The notes under the pieces are model-generated. The model saw only the letters and a program-made list of their open reading frames with translations, was not told the origin of the DNA and searched no databases. The position numbers were made by a program, and so were the translations under genes. Positions 36,520 to 44,413 of a stretch of DNA of 64,000 bases are shown here, in pieces. Each line of letters opens with the position of its first letter. Position 1 is the stretch's first letter. Location of the stretch: the NCBI RefSeq assembly GCF_021366795.1, contig NZ_JAHCPS010000001.1, forward strand, positions 310,001-374,000, in the 5' to 3' direction. Origin of the DNA: Macrococcoides caseolyticum. Its GTDB lineage: Bacteria > Bacillota > Bacilli > Staphylococcales > Staphylococcaceae.

Positions 36520-37699
36520 AGCGTGCACCTCTGTAGTGGAATTGATTCACTACTTTCCCGTCAATCATCGCTGTTGTGACAACCGGATAATTATCTTCTA
36601 ACTTCTCGATGATAATAATATCAGCAATCTTACCAGGTTTAATTGATCCTAGCCTATCATCAATATTTACTGCTTTGGCAGGATTGAGCGTTACAAGCTG
36701 GAACATACGATGTAGATCAGCGCCATAGGTCTCACTCATTTTAAAGACCGCGTGCACTAATGCTTGTGGATAATAATCTGAACATAAGATGGTAATAGCA
36801 TCTTCAAGAATAGCTTTTGCTGCGGATAAATTACCTGAATGCGAACCACCCAGCATCACATTCGGTGCACCAGCAACCGTATGCAATCCTTCAAGTCGTG
36901 CTTTTTTGGCGACTTCTAGCGTAATCGGAAACTCAGAAATGGATGTGCCAAACGTCTTCACGAAATCAATTTTGTCGATGCTTTCATCATCATGTGAGGC
37001 CACTGCGATATTTTTACGTGTTGCAATCTCAGACAAACGCTTAATATCGTCCATCGTGATATGTGGGCGGGATTGATATTCTAAAATCATTGCATCAATC
37101 TCATTATCGTCCATATCCTTGTAACCTTTAATTGTATTTTTATATTGCTCAATATCTCGGTACTGACCTTGACCTGGCGTATGATCCATAAAGCTTAATA
37201 ACTGAATTCTATCTGCTAATAAGTGTTCTTCCAGTAATTCTAACTGTTCAACAGAATCAATTTCAAAGCGTGCGTGTAGTCGGTGACGCATTAAATGCTT
37301 CTCAGAATGTGTATTATCAATCTCTCGTATCAATTTATCGACATTTTGTGGTTGTCTAATTGGCTTATGACCGAAAGCATCACGCTTATAAATCGATAAC
37401 GAGTGATACATCGTTGTAATACCATGTGTTAATAATATACGCTCTGACTCTCTGATACCGATGCTAAAGTCCATCAGTGAAGTTGGACGTGGTGCAATAA
37501 TGCCTTCGATATAATCTGAATGAATATCAATAAAACCTGGAGAGACAATACCGCCATTCGCATCAATAACCTCATAACCATCTGTCACGACTTCAGCCAT
37601 AGGTACGATACGCTCAATCACATTTTCTTTAATATAGACTGCATGCTGCTTTAAAATTTTGTCCTCTGTTACAATATCGCCATTCGTAATAATATACAT
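36506..37699 (-). CDS. phnM: alpha-D-ribose 1-methylphosphonate 5-triphosphate diphosphatase
   Basis: 397 residues, an amidohydrolase-superfamily PhnM. GFIDIHSDYIEG near 56-67 (metal-binding HSD), MDHTPGQGQYRD near 190, SHDDESI near 232, and CSDYYPQALVHAVFKM near 310. It removes pyrophosphate from the triphosphate intermediate to give RPnP, the substrate of PhnJ. GGAGG precedes the ATG. Confidence 0.93.
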   Translation of the reverse strand: MYIITNGDIVTEDKILKQHAVYIKENVIERIVPMAEVVTDGYEVIDANGGIVSPGFIDIHSDYIEGIIAPRPTSLMDFSIGIRESERILLTHGITTMYHSLSIYKRDAFGHKPIRQPQNVDKLIREIDNTHSEKHLMRHRLHARFEIDSVEQLELLEEHLLADRIQLLSFMDHTPGQGQYRDIEQYKNTIKGYKDMDDNEIDAMILEYQSRPHITMDDIKRLSEIATRKNIAVASHDDESIDKIDFVKTFGTSISEFPITLEVAKKARLEGLHTVAGAPNVMLGGSHSGNLSAAKAILEDAITILCSDYYPQALVHAVFKMSETYGADLHRMFQLVTLNPAKAVNIDDRLGSIKPGKIADIIIIEKLEDNYPVVTTAMIDGKVVNQFHYRGARYAEG

Positions 37700-37708
37700 A
37701 TGTTCCTC

Positions 37709-38536
37709 CTAAAGTAATGAATATACGAGTTGTTGTGTATACGGATGTTGTGGATCTTCTAAAATCGCATCCGTCAAACCACTTTCAATCACCTGACCAT
37801 TTAACATCACAAATGCTCTGTCAGAAAGCATACGAATCACCGCAAGATCATGGCTGACGACAATCATGCTGATGCCAAACGTACGCTGTAAATCTTTAAT
37901 TAAATCAAGCACATCCGCCTGAACAGATAAATCCAGCCCAGTTGTAATTTCATCAAGTAATAATAATGGTGGATGATTAGATAATGCTTTAGCAATTTGT
38001 ACACGCTGTTGCATCCCGCCCGAGAAATGCTTCGGTGGTGTTGACGCACGTCTTAATGGAATATTAACTTTATTTAAGAGTTCATAACCTCGATTGCGCA
38101 TCTTCTCAACATTCATTTCTCCGCTATCAATCAGTTTCTCTGCAATGTTGGTAATACTTGCAAAGTCCATATTTAAGCCAAGCATTGGATTTTGATACAC
38201 CATGCCAAGCTGCGTGTTGCGAATCGCACGTTTTTCAATCGATGGTAAACATAGCAAATTATCATTCGAATATGACGGGATATAATACGCACCTGATGTA
38301 GGTGTTTCATCAAAGTAAAGGCTTTTCATCAGCGTACTTTTACCACTACCCGATTCACCCACAATTCCAATAATTTCACCTGGGTATAAATCAAATGAAA
38401 CATCATTTAATGCATACACTGTATTACATTCCGGACAAATATTCTTCTCTAAATGTTTGCCGCCAACGCAATGCGTACACCCTTCACCATATTGTTTACT
38501 TAAATGTTTGATGCTTAGTACGGGTTGTTCATTCAA
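37709..38536 (-). CDS. phnK: C-P lyase ABC-type subunit with four-cysteine insert
   Basis: 275 residues from a TTG start at 38536, which has GGAGGTG 6 bases upstream and overlaps the phnJ stop by 8 bases; an in-frame ATG at 38551 contains that Shine-Dalgarno sequence and is less likely. ABC features: Walker A GESGSGKST near 60, YQNPMLGLNMDF, signature FSGGMQQRVQIAKAL, Walker B LLLDEITTGLD. Between the first strand and Walker A is an insert with CTHC (Cys20, Cys23) and CPEC (Cys34, Cys37), a likely zinc or iron-sulfur site. Confidence 0.9.
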   Translation of the reverse strand: MNEQPVLSIKHLSKQYGEGCTHCVGGKHLEKNICPECNTVYALNDVSFDLYPGEIIGIVGESGSGKSTLMKSLYFDETPTSGAYYIPSYSNDNLLCLPSIEKRAIRNTQLGMVYQNPMLGLNMDFASITNIAEKLIDSGEMNVEKMRNRGYELLNKVNIPLRRASTPPKHFSGGMQQRVQIAKALSNHPPLLLLDEITTGLDLSVQADVLDLIKDLQRTFGISMIVVSHDLAVIRMLSDRAFVMLNGQVIESGLTDAILEDPQHPYTQQLVYSLL

Positions 38537-39377
38537 CCGTGCCACCTCCATTCATCGCTTGTAGCATATAACTTGTATCGTTCGTTAAATAATATGTCTC
38601 ACCTGTAATTTCATCCTTTAATTCATCCATATACACATTCGTAAGACCCGACTTACGGCACACTCTATCTGAAAAATCTTCGACTTCAAACGGATAATCC
38701 TCAAAATGTAAACTCTCCACCTTTGTGTATGGTGGCACAGCGTAAATCTTCTTCTCTCGACCTGCACCAAGTAATATTAGCGCTTCACTCATATGCAGTT
38801 TACTGTTGTCAAAGCGTGGAATTGGGCTTGGTGCCATTACATATCGGTCATTGACAATCACAGGATAATCCGCATCCAGCGTAATATGGTTATACTTCAT
38901 AATTTGTTCAAACAAACGAATATAAGCACCAGAATACGCTTGATCCGCATGTAATTGCTTTGTCTTCTCTTCACTTGGCTCGATCATACGCAGTGGTTCT
39001 GGGATTGGGACTTGCAGCACCATCACTTGCTTATCCTTTAGTTTCACTTCCGGAATACGATGACGTGACTGTATGACAGTCGCCTCATTCGTATCAATTG
39101 TTTCTTTAACGCCTGTTGTGCCCACGACTAATTTCTTAATATTGACGGCATTGACGGATTCATCATTCCCCTGGTCAATGACTTTTAGCACATCACTTTG
39201 TTCAATAATGGATAGCGTAATCTGTATACCACCCGTTCCCCATCCTCTGGCAATAGGTAATTCACGTGAAGCAAAGGCCACTTGATAACCTGGTATCGCT
39301 ATGGCTTTAAGAATCGTACGTCTAATTTCTTTCTTTGAATGCTCATCAAAAAATGCGAAATGACCCTCATACTTCAT
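38529..39377 (-). CDS. phnJ: PhnJ C-P lyase core subunit lacking radical-SAM cysteines
   Basis: 282 residues, full length (E. coli PhnJ is 281). It is clearly PhnJ: AIAIPGYQVAFASRELPIAR (Gly30 matches the proposed glycyl-radical residue), GWGTGGIQITLS, HRIPE, QVPIPEPLRMIEPSE, SPIPRFDN and GAGREKKIYAVPPYTKVESL. The C-terminal cysteine cluster that binds the 4Fe-4S in E. coli (Cys241, Cys244, Cys266; also Cys272) is here Cys240, Ser243, Thr265, Met271. Cys240 is the only cysteine in the protein. It could be inactive, use a different cofactor, or borrow ligands from a partner. GGAG 6 bases before ATG; 11-base overlap with phnI. Confidence 0.9.
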   Translation of the reverse strand: MKYEGHFAFFDEHSKKEIRRTILKAIAIPGYQVAFASRELPIARGWGTGGIQITLSIIEQSDVLKVIDQGNDESVNAVNIKKLVVGTTGVKETIDTNEATVIQSRHRIPEVKLKDKQVMVLQVPIPEPLRMIEPSEEKTKQLHADQAYSGAYIRLFEQIMKYNHITLDADYPVIVNDRYVMAPSPIPRFDNSKLHMSEALILLGAGREKKIYAVPPYTKVESLHFEDYPFEVEDFSDRVCRKSGLTNVYMDELKDEITGETYYLTNDTSYMLQAMNGGGTVE

Positions 39378-40458
39378 TTTGATTCTCCTTTATCGTTTGA
39401 CGTATACGGTCGAGCATCGACTGGAATGTAACATAATGTGGTAATTTCAAGTGTGAAATAAACCCTGTAGACTCTACTGAATCGATATGCATCAGAACAA
39501 ATTCATCGTCTGAAGTCGGTACATCAAAGTCCGGTTGATTCAGACTGTGATCTAAAATACTCATGGCGATAGTTTTCGTTTCATTCTGGCCAAACGTAAT
39601 GCCATACCCTAGTTCAATCGTCATCTCATCAAACGTATCCTTTTCTGATGACGCTTTATGTGCTGAATAGAAACTTTCAACCTCAGTCATTTCAAAGTCG
39701 CCGATAAAGTAGCTCTCATCGCTATTCTCTTCATGCATCACATATACCGGCTGCTGTCCAACACGTAATTCACCGATATTCGGATGCGTTGAAAACCCGT
39801 ACCCACGAATCTCTGCATATCCAAGTGCAGTGACTGCACCTGTTTGGCCACGTGTTAATGACTGGAGAATTTGTGATCTTGACGCAGGGAAGGTTATTGC
39901 TTTTTTCGTAATATCATCTGGTGCTTCATCGTTTTTTTCTTTCAATTCATATAAACCAACATCTGCTAAGTAATCAATCACTTTCGGTAAATGCGATAAA
40001 TCAATCGTATCATTTTCGACACTTTCCTTATCTATCGCTTTAACCGGCAATTGTTCATCAATTAAAGAGAAATCAAGCAAACGATGCGTAAAGTCAGGTG
40101 ACGCACCTAAGATTTGACCTCCAGGAATATCTTTGAAACTCGCTGAAACACGACGTTCTACAAACATCTGTCTCGTATCGACTGTATTAGAATAATATAG
40201 CCTTGGTAGTGTTGAACGATGTGCACGCAATAAAAATACCGCTTCTTCCATATTCCCTTCTGCCTGTTTAATGGCTAACGCAGCTAAATCTCTATCGTAA
40301 AGTGAAGCCTCTGACATGATTTGATTAATCATTTGACGCATCGACGCTTTTATCACATCAATATCAGCGACCAAATTCGATTCGATACGCTTATCATTTA
40401 ACATTTTGATTGATGCTTCAATGGCTTCAGTACCGCCTTTTACTGCAACATAACCCAC
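39367..40458 (-). CDS. phnI: C-P lyase core subunit
   Basis: 363 residues, GTG start with GGAGG upstream. PhnI signatures: YVAVKGGTEAIEAS, SFKDIPGGQILGASPDFTHRLLDF, GAVTALGYAEIRGYGFSTHPNIGELR, ELGYGITFGQNETK and the C-terminal SHLKLPHYVTFQ. The two histidines there (about 336 and 341) match the E. coli metal-site residues. With PhnG, H and L it transfers the phosphonate to ATP ribose, displacing adenine. Confidence 0.93.
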   Translation of the reverse strand: MGYVAVKGGTEAIEASIKMLNDKRIESNLVADIDVIKASMRQMINQIMSEASLYDRDLAALAIKQAEGNMEEAVFLLRAHRSTLPRLYYSNTVDTRQMFVERRVSASFKDIPGGQILGASPDFTHRLLDFSLIDEQLPVKAIDKESVENDTIDLSHLPKVIDYLADVGLYELKEKNDEAPDDITKKAITFPASRSQILQSLTRGQTGAVTALGYAEIRGYGFSTHPNIGELRVGQQPVYVMHEENSDESYFIGDFEMTEVESFYSAHKASSEKDTFDEMTIELGYGITFGQNETKTIAMSILDHSLNQPDFDVPTSDDEFVLMHIDSVESTGFISHLKLPHYVTFQSMLDRIRQTIKENQNEV

Positions 40459-40459
40459 T

Positions 40460-41017
40460 TTAATGAACCTCCTTTATTACCGTTGTCCTCGGAATACACA
40501 AGACGCTGTCATCTGTTACAAAAATCATATCCACACCCAGCGGAAAGGATTGACATAACTGATTTCTTTGCGCAATCAATTCAGACATACCAGGCAAATT
40601 CACCTGAACCTGCGTCTTAATCCCTGGACCTGTTAAAGTATACACATCACCCGATGAGAAATGATCCAGCTGAATCAACCACGTCGCACTGACTTCTGGA
40701 TCTTTATATGTCCCGCGCTTACTCTCTAAAAGCCTGTGCACGTCACTTAAATCTTGCTGCTTCATAATAATATAATCTGCTAGCTGGAGATCCACCACGC
40801 GACTATTTAATAACAATTGAATCTCTTCCCTATCACTTTGCAACCCATTCACAATATGGAATGTCACTTCGTTATCCAGTAACGTCTGTAATAATAAATA
40901 CATCGCATCACTATAAGACGTTCTATGCGTGATGCCTTCTATCGGATTAATGACACCCGGCTTACTCATTCCATCCATCACCTGTCTAAACATATGCGTC
41001 ATTTCATGTACATACAT
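40460..41017 (-). CDS. phnH: C-P lyase core subunit
   Basis: About 185 residues from ATG 41017; an ATG two codons upstream abuts the GAGGG site. PhnH pattern: MFRQVMDGMSKPGVI near 8-25, LLLQTLLDNEVTF, and the C-terminal FPLGVDMIFVTDDSVLCIPRTT. Part of the PhnGHIJ core. Two bases separate its stop from phnI. Confidence 0.92.
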   Translation of the reverse strand: MYVHEMTHMFRQVMDGMSKPGVINPIEGITHRTSYSDAMYLLLQTLLDNEVTFHIVNGLQSDREEIQLLLNSRVVDLQLADYIIMKQQDLSDVHRLLESKRGTYKDPEVSATWLIQLDHFSSGDVYTLTGPGIKTQVQVNLPGMSELIAQRNQLCQSFPLGVDMIFVTDDSVLCIPRTTVIKEVH

Positions 41018-41026
41018 ATTCATCCC

Positions 41027-41446
41027 TCACACATCCATCGTTTCGAAATCTACTTTAGTCTTCATAATCTCTTGGGTCTTCTCCTGAATCACAAGTTGTT
41101 CCTTCATCGCAAGTTGCGTTAACACATCCTGCAATTCATCCATTAACACACCCGACTGGTAACAACCATCTATAAAAGCTAAAGCAACCGATAAATCATG
41201 ATGCCCGTGCACAATCCCTAAACCTAACTTACCGTTCACGCGCATCTTCGTTTCACTAATCGTCACTTCACCCATGTAGAATAAACTCTCGAGCGCCGTT
41301 TCTCTCACCTTTAACATCACAACGCCATCAGTCGGATAGGAAACCATTTCAACATCTTGTGATGCATGAAACGTGTGATAGAAATCAATTGCCTCTTGAT
41401 TACCATAACGTATGAAAAGCTCAGTCCATCTCTTTCTGTTCATCAT
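41027..41446 (-). CDS. phnG: C-P lyase core subunit
   Basis: About 139 residues from ATG 41446, GGAGAGG 6 bases upstream. PhnG pattern: RWTELFIRYGN at the start, VVMLKVRETALESLFYMGEVTISETKMRVNGKLGLGIVHGHH in the middle (in short blocks), ALAFIDGCYQ. First gene of the core unit after the candidate PhnF operator. Confidence 0.9.
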   Translation of the reverse strand: MMNRKRWTELFIRYGNQEAIDFYHTFHASQDVEMVSYPTDGVVMLKVRETALESLFYMGEVTISETKMRVNGKLGLGIVHGHHDLSVALAFIDGCYQSGVLMDELQDVLTQLAMKEQLVIQEKTQEIMKTKVDFETMDV

Positions 41447-41475
41447 TATCATCCTCTCCTCAAGTGCAATACTAT

Positions 41476-41487
41476 CTTGTTGCCAAG
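41476..41487. promoter_or_regulatory. candidate PhnF operator
   Basis: CTTG-TTGC-CAAG, a 12-bp interrupted palindrome in the spacer of a possible phnG promoter (minus strand -10 TAGTAT at 41474-41469). Short palindromes of this size are bound by GntR/UTRA regulators. Assignment is inference. Confidence 0.4.
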
Positions 41488-41532
41488 TTGCTGTGTGTAA
41501 AGTTTCTGTAAAAATTATTAATACAAAATAAA

Positions 41533-41562
41533 AAAGAAGATATGAATCACTTCATACCTTCT
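41533..41562 (-). terminator. intrinsic terminator between phnF and phnG
   Basis: AAGAAGATATGAA/TTCATACCTTCTT stem (one mismatch) with a T-rich minus-strand tail. It separates the regulator unit from the enzyme unit. Confidence 0.82.
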
Positions 41563-41600
41563 TGTATTATGGACCTTCAGTAATATCACTCTAAAATACA

Positions 41601-42290
41601 TCAACTCACTATAAACTTAAATAAATCCGTTCTATAAACCGTCTTAAAGCTATCTAAATAATGCCCAGACGTATCCACCGTCATCGCTTCTAAAATTAAC
41701 AATGGTACTAATGAATGACACTTTAAACGCTCTTGTTCCGACTTTAACGGGAAGCCAACACTACACTTTGTTTCAGTTGCTTGAAGATGATGATAACCTT
41801 GTGTCTGATAAAAGTGATACAACGAAGTAATCTCCTGCCCCATCTCACCAATAGATTTGAAACGCTCACCACTTACAATTGACGCATGTATTGCAACAGG
41901 AATCCCATGAACTAAACGTAAACGCTTGACCTCATAATAAGGACCATTCCCCAGTACTGATAATTCAGATGTCACCTCATCATCACGCAGGCATCTAAAA
42001 CCAATATTCTCAGTTTTAAAATCATAACCCTGTTCAAGCATCTTATCCGTAAAACTTACCGTACCCGATAACGCTAACTCAATGACTGGCAACTTATCGC
42101 GATAGAATCTACCAATCCCTTGCTTCGAATGAATATACCCCATCTCTTCCAGCTGACTTAATACCTTTCTAACATCAACACGCGTCATACCATACTGCTC
42201 TGATAACGTATGCTCACTCTCTAACTTCTGAGAATAATATTGCCCACTAATCACATTCTGTAATAAATCATTTAATAAATCATTGCCCAC
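41601..42290 (-). CDS. phnF: GntR/UTRA regulator of phosphonate genes
   Basis: 229 residues from a GTG start at 42290, which has GGAGGTG 5 bases upstream; the longer frame to 42341 overlaps the preceding gene. Winged helix in the first 75 residues (YGMTRVDVRKVLSQLEEMGYIHSKQG in two halves), then a UTRA domain (YEVKRLRLVHGIPVAIHASIVS near 120). Position at the head of the phn genes supports PhnF. Confidence 0.85.
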   Translation of the reverse strand: MGNDLLNDLLQNVISGQYYSQKLESEHTLSEQYGMTRVDVRKVLSQLEEMGYIHSKQGIGRFYRDKLPVIELALSGTVSFTDKMLEQGYDFKTENIGFRCLRDDEVTSELSVLGNGPYYEVKRLRLVHGIPVAIHASIVSGERFKSIGEMGQEITSLYHFYQTQGYHHLQATETKCSVGFPLKSEQERLKCHSLVPLLILEAMTVDTSGHYLDSFKTVYRTDLFKFIVS

Positions 42291-42309
42291 TTGAGCACCT
42301 CCGTTAGTA

Positions 42310-42633
42310 CTAATCTCGCACAAACGATGCATCATGATCACTCAACGTATCAGATACATAACGCTCTACTTTCATATGTAAATCATATTTCTCACGGAGA
42401 ACAGAAATCTCATCCATCATCGGTGACGCATGATGCTTATCAATGGCAGATTGATCTGTCCAGCTATCAATTAATAATACCGTTTCACGATCATCTACAG
42501 GATAAAAATATTCATAACGTAAGTTCCCAGCCTGCGCTCTAATACGCTCCACAATACCCGATGAAACCATCTCGCGCATAAACGCACGCGCATTACCATG
42601 CTCACCAGTATAATAAATATTGACAGTAATCAT
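42310..42633 (-). CDS. ABM-domain putative monooxygenase
   Basis: 107 residues, a single antibiotic-biosynthesis-monooxygenase (YgiN-type ferredoxin-like) domain: ITVNIYYTGEHGNARAFMREM at the start, EYFYPVDDRETVLLIDSWTD in the middle, and the DQSAIDKHHASPMM helix. These small dimeric proteins act on quinols or as heme-degrading enzymes. It is the first gene of the phnF transcript, 19 bases before the phnF start. Its role with phosphonates is unknown; it is not a recognised C-P lyase gene. Confidence 0.8.
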   Translation of the reverse strand: MITVNIYYTGEHGNARAFMREMVSSGIVERIRAQAGNLRYEYFYPVDDRETVLLIDSWTDQSAIDKHHASPMMDEISVLREKYDLHMKVERYVSDTLSDHDASFVRD

Positions 42634-42781
42634 ATTAACCCACCTTCAAACGATAAAATTACCAAAATCAATTCACATCTATTATAGCATGGCTTATCTA
42701 TTACACTAATGATGACATTTCAATGATTATCTTTTTATATTCAGGTTATATTAAAAGTAAATAAATCCAGGAGGTCATACA

Positions 42782-43192
42782 ATGTGGACAATGAATGATT
42801 ATCCGAATAGCTGGAAGAACTTCGATGAACTAGAACGCAAGAAAGCGATTGATATCGGCAATGCGATGCTCAAGCAAGGGTATAAAAAAGAAGATTTAAT
42901 TCCAATCGCAACAAAGCAAGCACAAGATTGGTATAAAGATGCGAAGGACGAAGAACTTGAAACTTTAAAGCATAAGAAGATCACATTGCACCAAAAAGAT
43001 GATTCAGTATATACAGACTTAATCGACAATGATGTAGAAGTATATTTCGAAGACGATGTATGGAAAGTGAAAACTAAAAATGCAAAACGCGCAACAGGAA
43101 CTTTCGATACAAAGAAAGAAGCTGTTGCACGTGCAAAAGAGATTGCTGAGAATAGAGATTCAAAAGTGATTGAGCATAAAAAGGATAAATAG
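42782..43192 (+). CDS. DUF2188 domain protein (YdaT-like)
   Basis: 136 residues. The N-terminal half (WTMNDYPNSWKNFDELERKK, then AIDIGNAMLKQGYKKEDLIPIATKQA in pieces) is like the ChaB/YdaT-type small stress proteins; the C-terminal half (residues 85-130: VYFEDDVWKVKTKNAKRATG, FDTKKEAVARAKEIA) is a DUF2188 domain. AGGAGGTC precedes ATG. A general-stress role is inference from relatives. Confidence 0.78.
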   Translation: MWTMNDYPNSWKNFDELERKKAIDIGNAMLKQGYKKEDLIPIATKQAQDWYKDAKDEELETLKHKKITLHQKDDSVYTDLIDNDVEVYFEDDVWKVKTKNAKRATGTFDTKKEAVARAKEIAENRDSKVIEHKKDK

Positions 43193-43225
43193 TTTCTATC
43201 ATACTATTTACGCATAAAAAAACAA

Positions 43226-43260
43226 AGTGGGGAGAATAGAAACCCATATTCCCTCCCCTG
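43226..43260. terminator. intrinsic terminator between DUF2188 and M20 genes
   Basis: A GGGGAG/CTCCCC core with flanking pairs and a T5 tail on the plus strand, between convergent genes. Confidence 0.65.
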
Positions 43261-43263
43261 TTT

Positions 43264-44412
43264 TTATTTATACTCTCTCGCCACTTTAACAAACATTTCT
43301 AACCCTATACTAAACCCATCCTCGTTTAATCCAAATTTAGGATGGTGATGTGGATAATCGAAGTCTTCACTACCAGTTCCTATGAATATATACACACATG
43401 GTGCGACCTTGTTGTAGGCACTAAAGTCTTCTCCACCGAGCATTGGTGGTTCAGTTATGATATTATCGTAATCTCTTTTAGCAATATCCATAATAAATTG
43501 GGTATGCTCTGGATCGTTATAGACTGCATCATATCCAATTGTATAATCAATCGTGTATGTAGCATCATTGGCAAGGGTTAGATGTTCTAATAGCTTCTCA
43601 ATGTTCTTCTTTACAAACTGTCTATTCGCCTCAGTCGTCGTTCTTACTGATCCTCCAAGAAGAACTTTATCTGGTATGACATTCTCAGCACCTGTTGTTC
43701 CCGCCTGAAATACTGTATTAGAAACAACTACCGGATCAAATGGATCCAACCTGCGAGAAACGAGTGTCTGTAATTGCGTAACAAACTGACTTCCTATAAC
43801 TACGGGATCAATACTTCTATGTGGCTGACTTGCATGTCCACCTTTTCCTTGAATCGTGATAGCATAAACATCCGAATTCGCACTTGCCGGTCCTGCTTTA
43901 ATATCAATATGTCCCAATGGTAATGTTGCCCAAAGATGATGTCCATAAATAAAGTCAAAGTCTTTAAAGTAACCTGTTTCCACAAGTTCTCTTGCTCCGC
44001 CAGGTATCAGTTCTTCTGCATGCTGAAAGATACAGTGAATCTCATTATCTAATTCATCTATATGATCATTGAAATAAAATGCTGCCCCTAATAACAGCGC
44101 CGTATGTCCATCATGACCACAGGCATGCATCCATCCGTCTCTCTCTGATACAAATTCAATATCCGTTCTTTCTTCTTGAATTGGCAGTGCATCGATATCC
44201 GCGCGTAATCCAATCTTTTTATTACCACCTTTATTGAATACTGCTACTGTTCCAGTATCAGTGAGTTCAATCACTTCACAATGCTCTAATTGATTTAAGT
44301 GTTCTCTAATATAATGTGCAGTTTCATATTCCTTAAATGAAGGTTCAGGATATTGATGTAGATAACGTCTTATCTCAATAATCTTGTCTTTGTACTCATT
44401 ATAATCACACAT
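43264..44412 (-). CDS. M20 family amidohydrolase (AbgB/hippurate-hydrolase type)
   Basis: 382 residues. Metal-binding and catalytic motifs: RADIDALPIQEE near 68-79, HACGHDGHTALLLGAA near 92-107, FQHAEELIPGGARELVETG near 128, GKGGHASQPH (dimer domain) near 190, and GGEDFSAY near 340. It cleaves N-acyl amino acids. It starts 2 bases after an AbgT transporter, so aminobenzoyl-glutamate or another acyl-glutamate/amino acid is the likely substrate; no AbgA partner is present. Confidence 0.88.
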   Translation of the reverse strand: MCDYNEYKDKIIEIRRYLHQYPEPSFKEYETAHYIREHLNQLEHCEVIELTDTGTVAVFNKGGNKKIGLRADIDALPIQEERTDIEFVSERDGWMHACGHDGHTALLLGAAFYFNDHIDELDNEIHCIFQHAEELIPGGARELVETGYFKDFDFIYGHHLWATLPLGHIDIKAGPASANSDVYAITIQGKGGHASQPHRSIDPVVIGSQFVTQLQTLVSRRLDPFDPVVVSNTVFQAGTTGAENVIPDKVLLGGSVRTTTEANRQFVKKNIEKLLEHLTLANDATYTIDYTIGYDAVYNDPEHTQFIMDIAKRDYDNIITEPPMLGGEDFSAYNKVAPCVYIFIGTGSEDFDYPHHHPKFGLNEDGFSIGLEMFVKVAREYK

Positions 44413-44413
44413 A

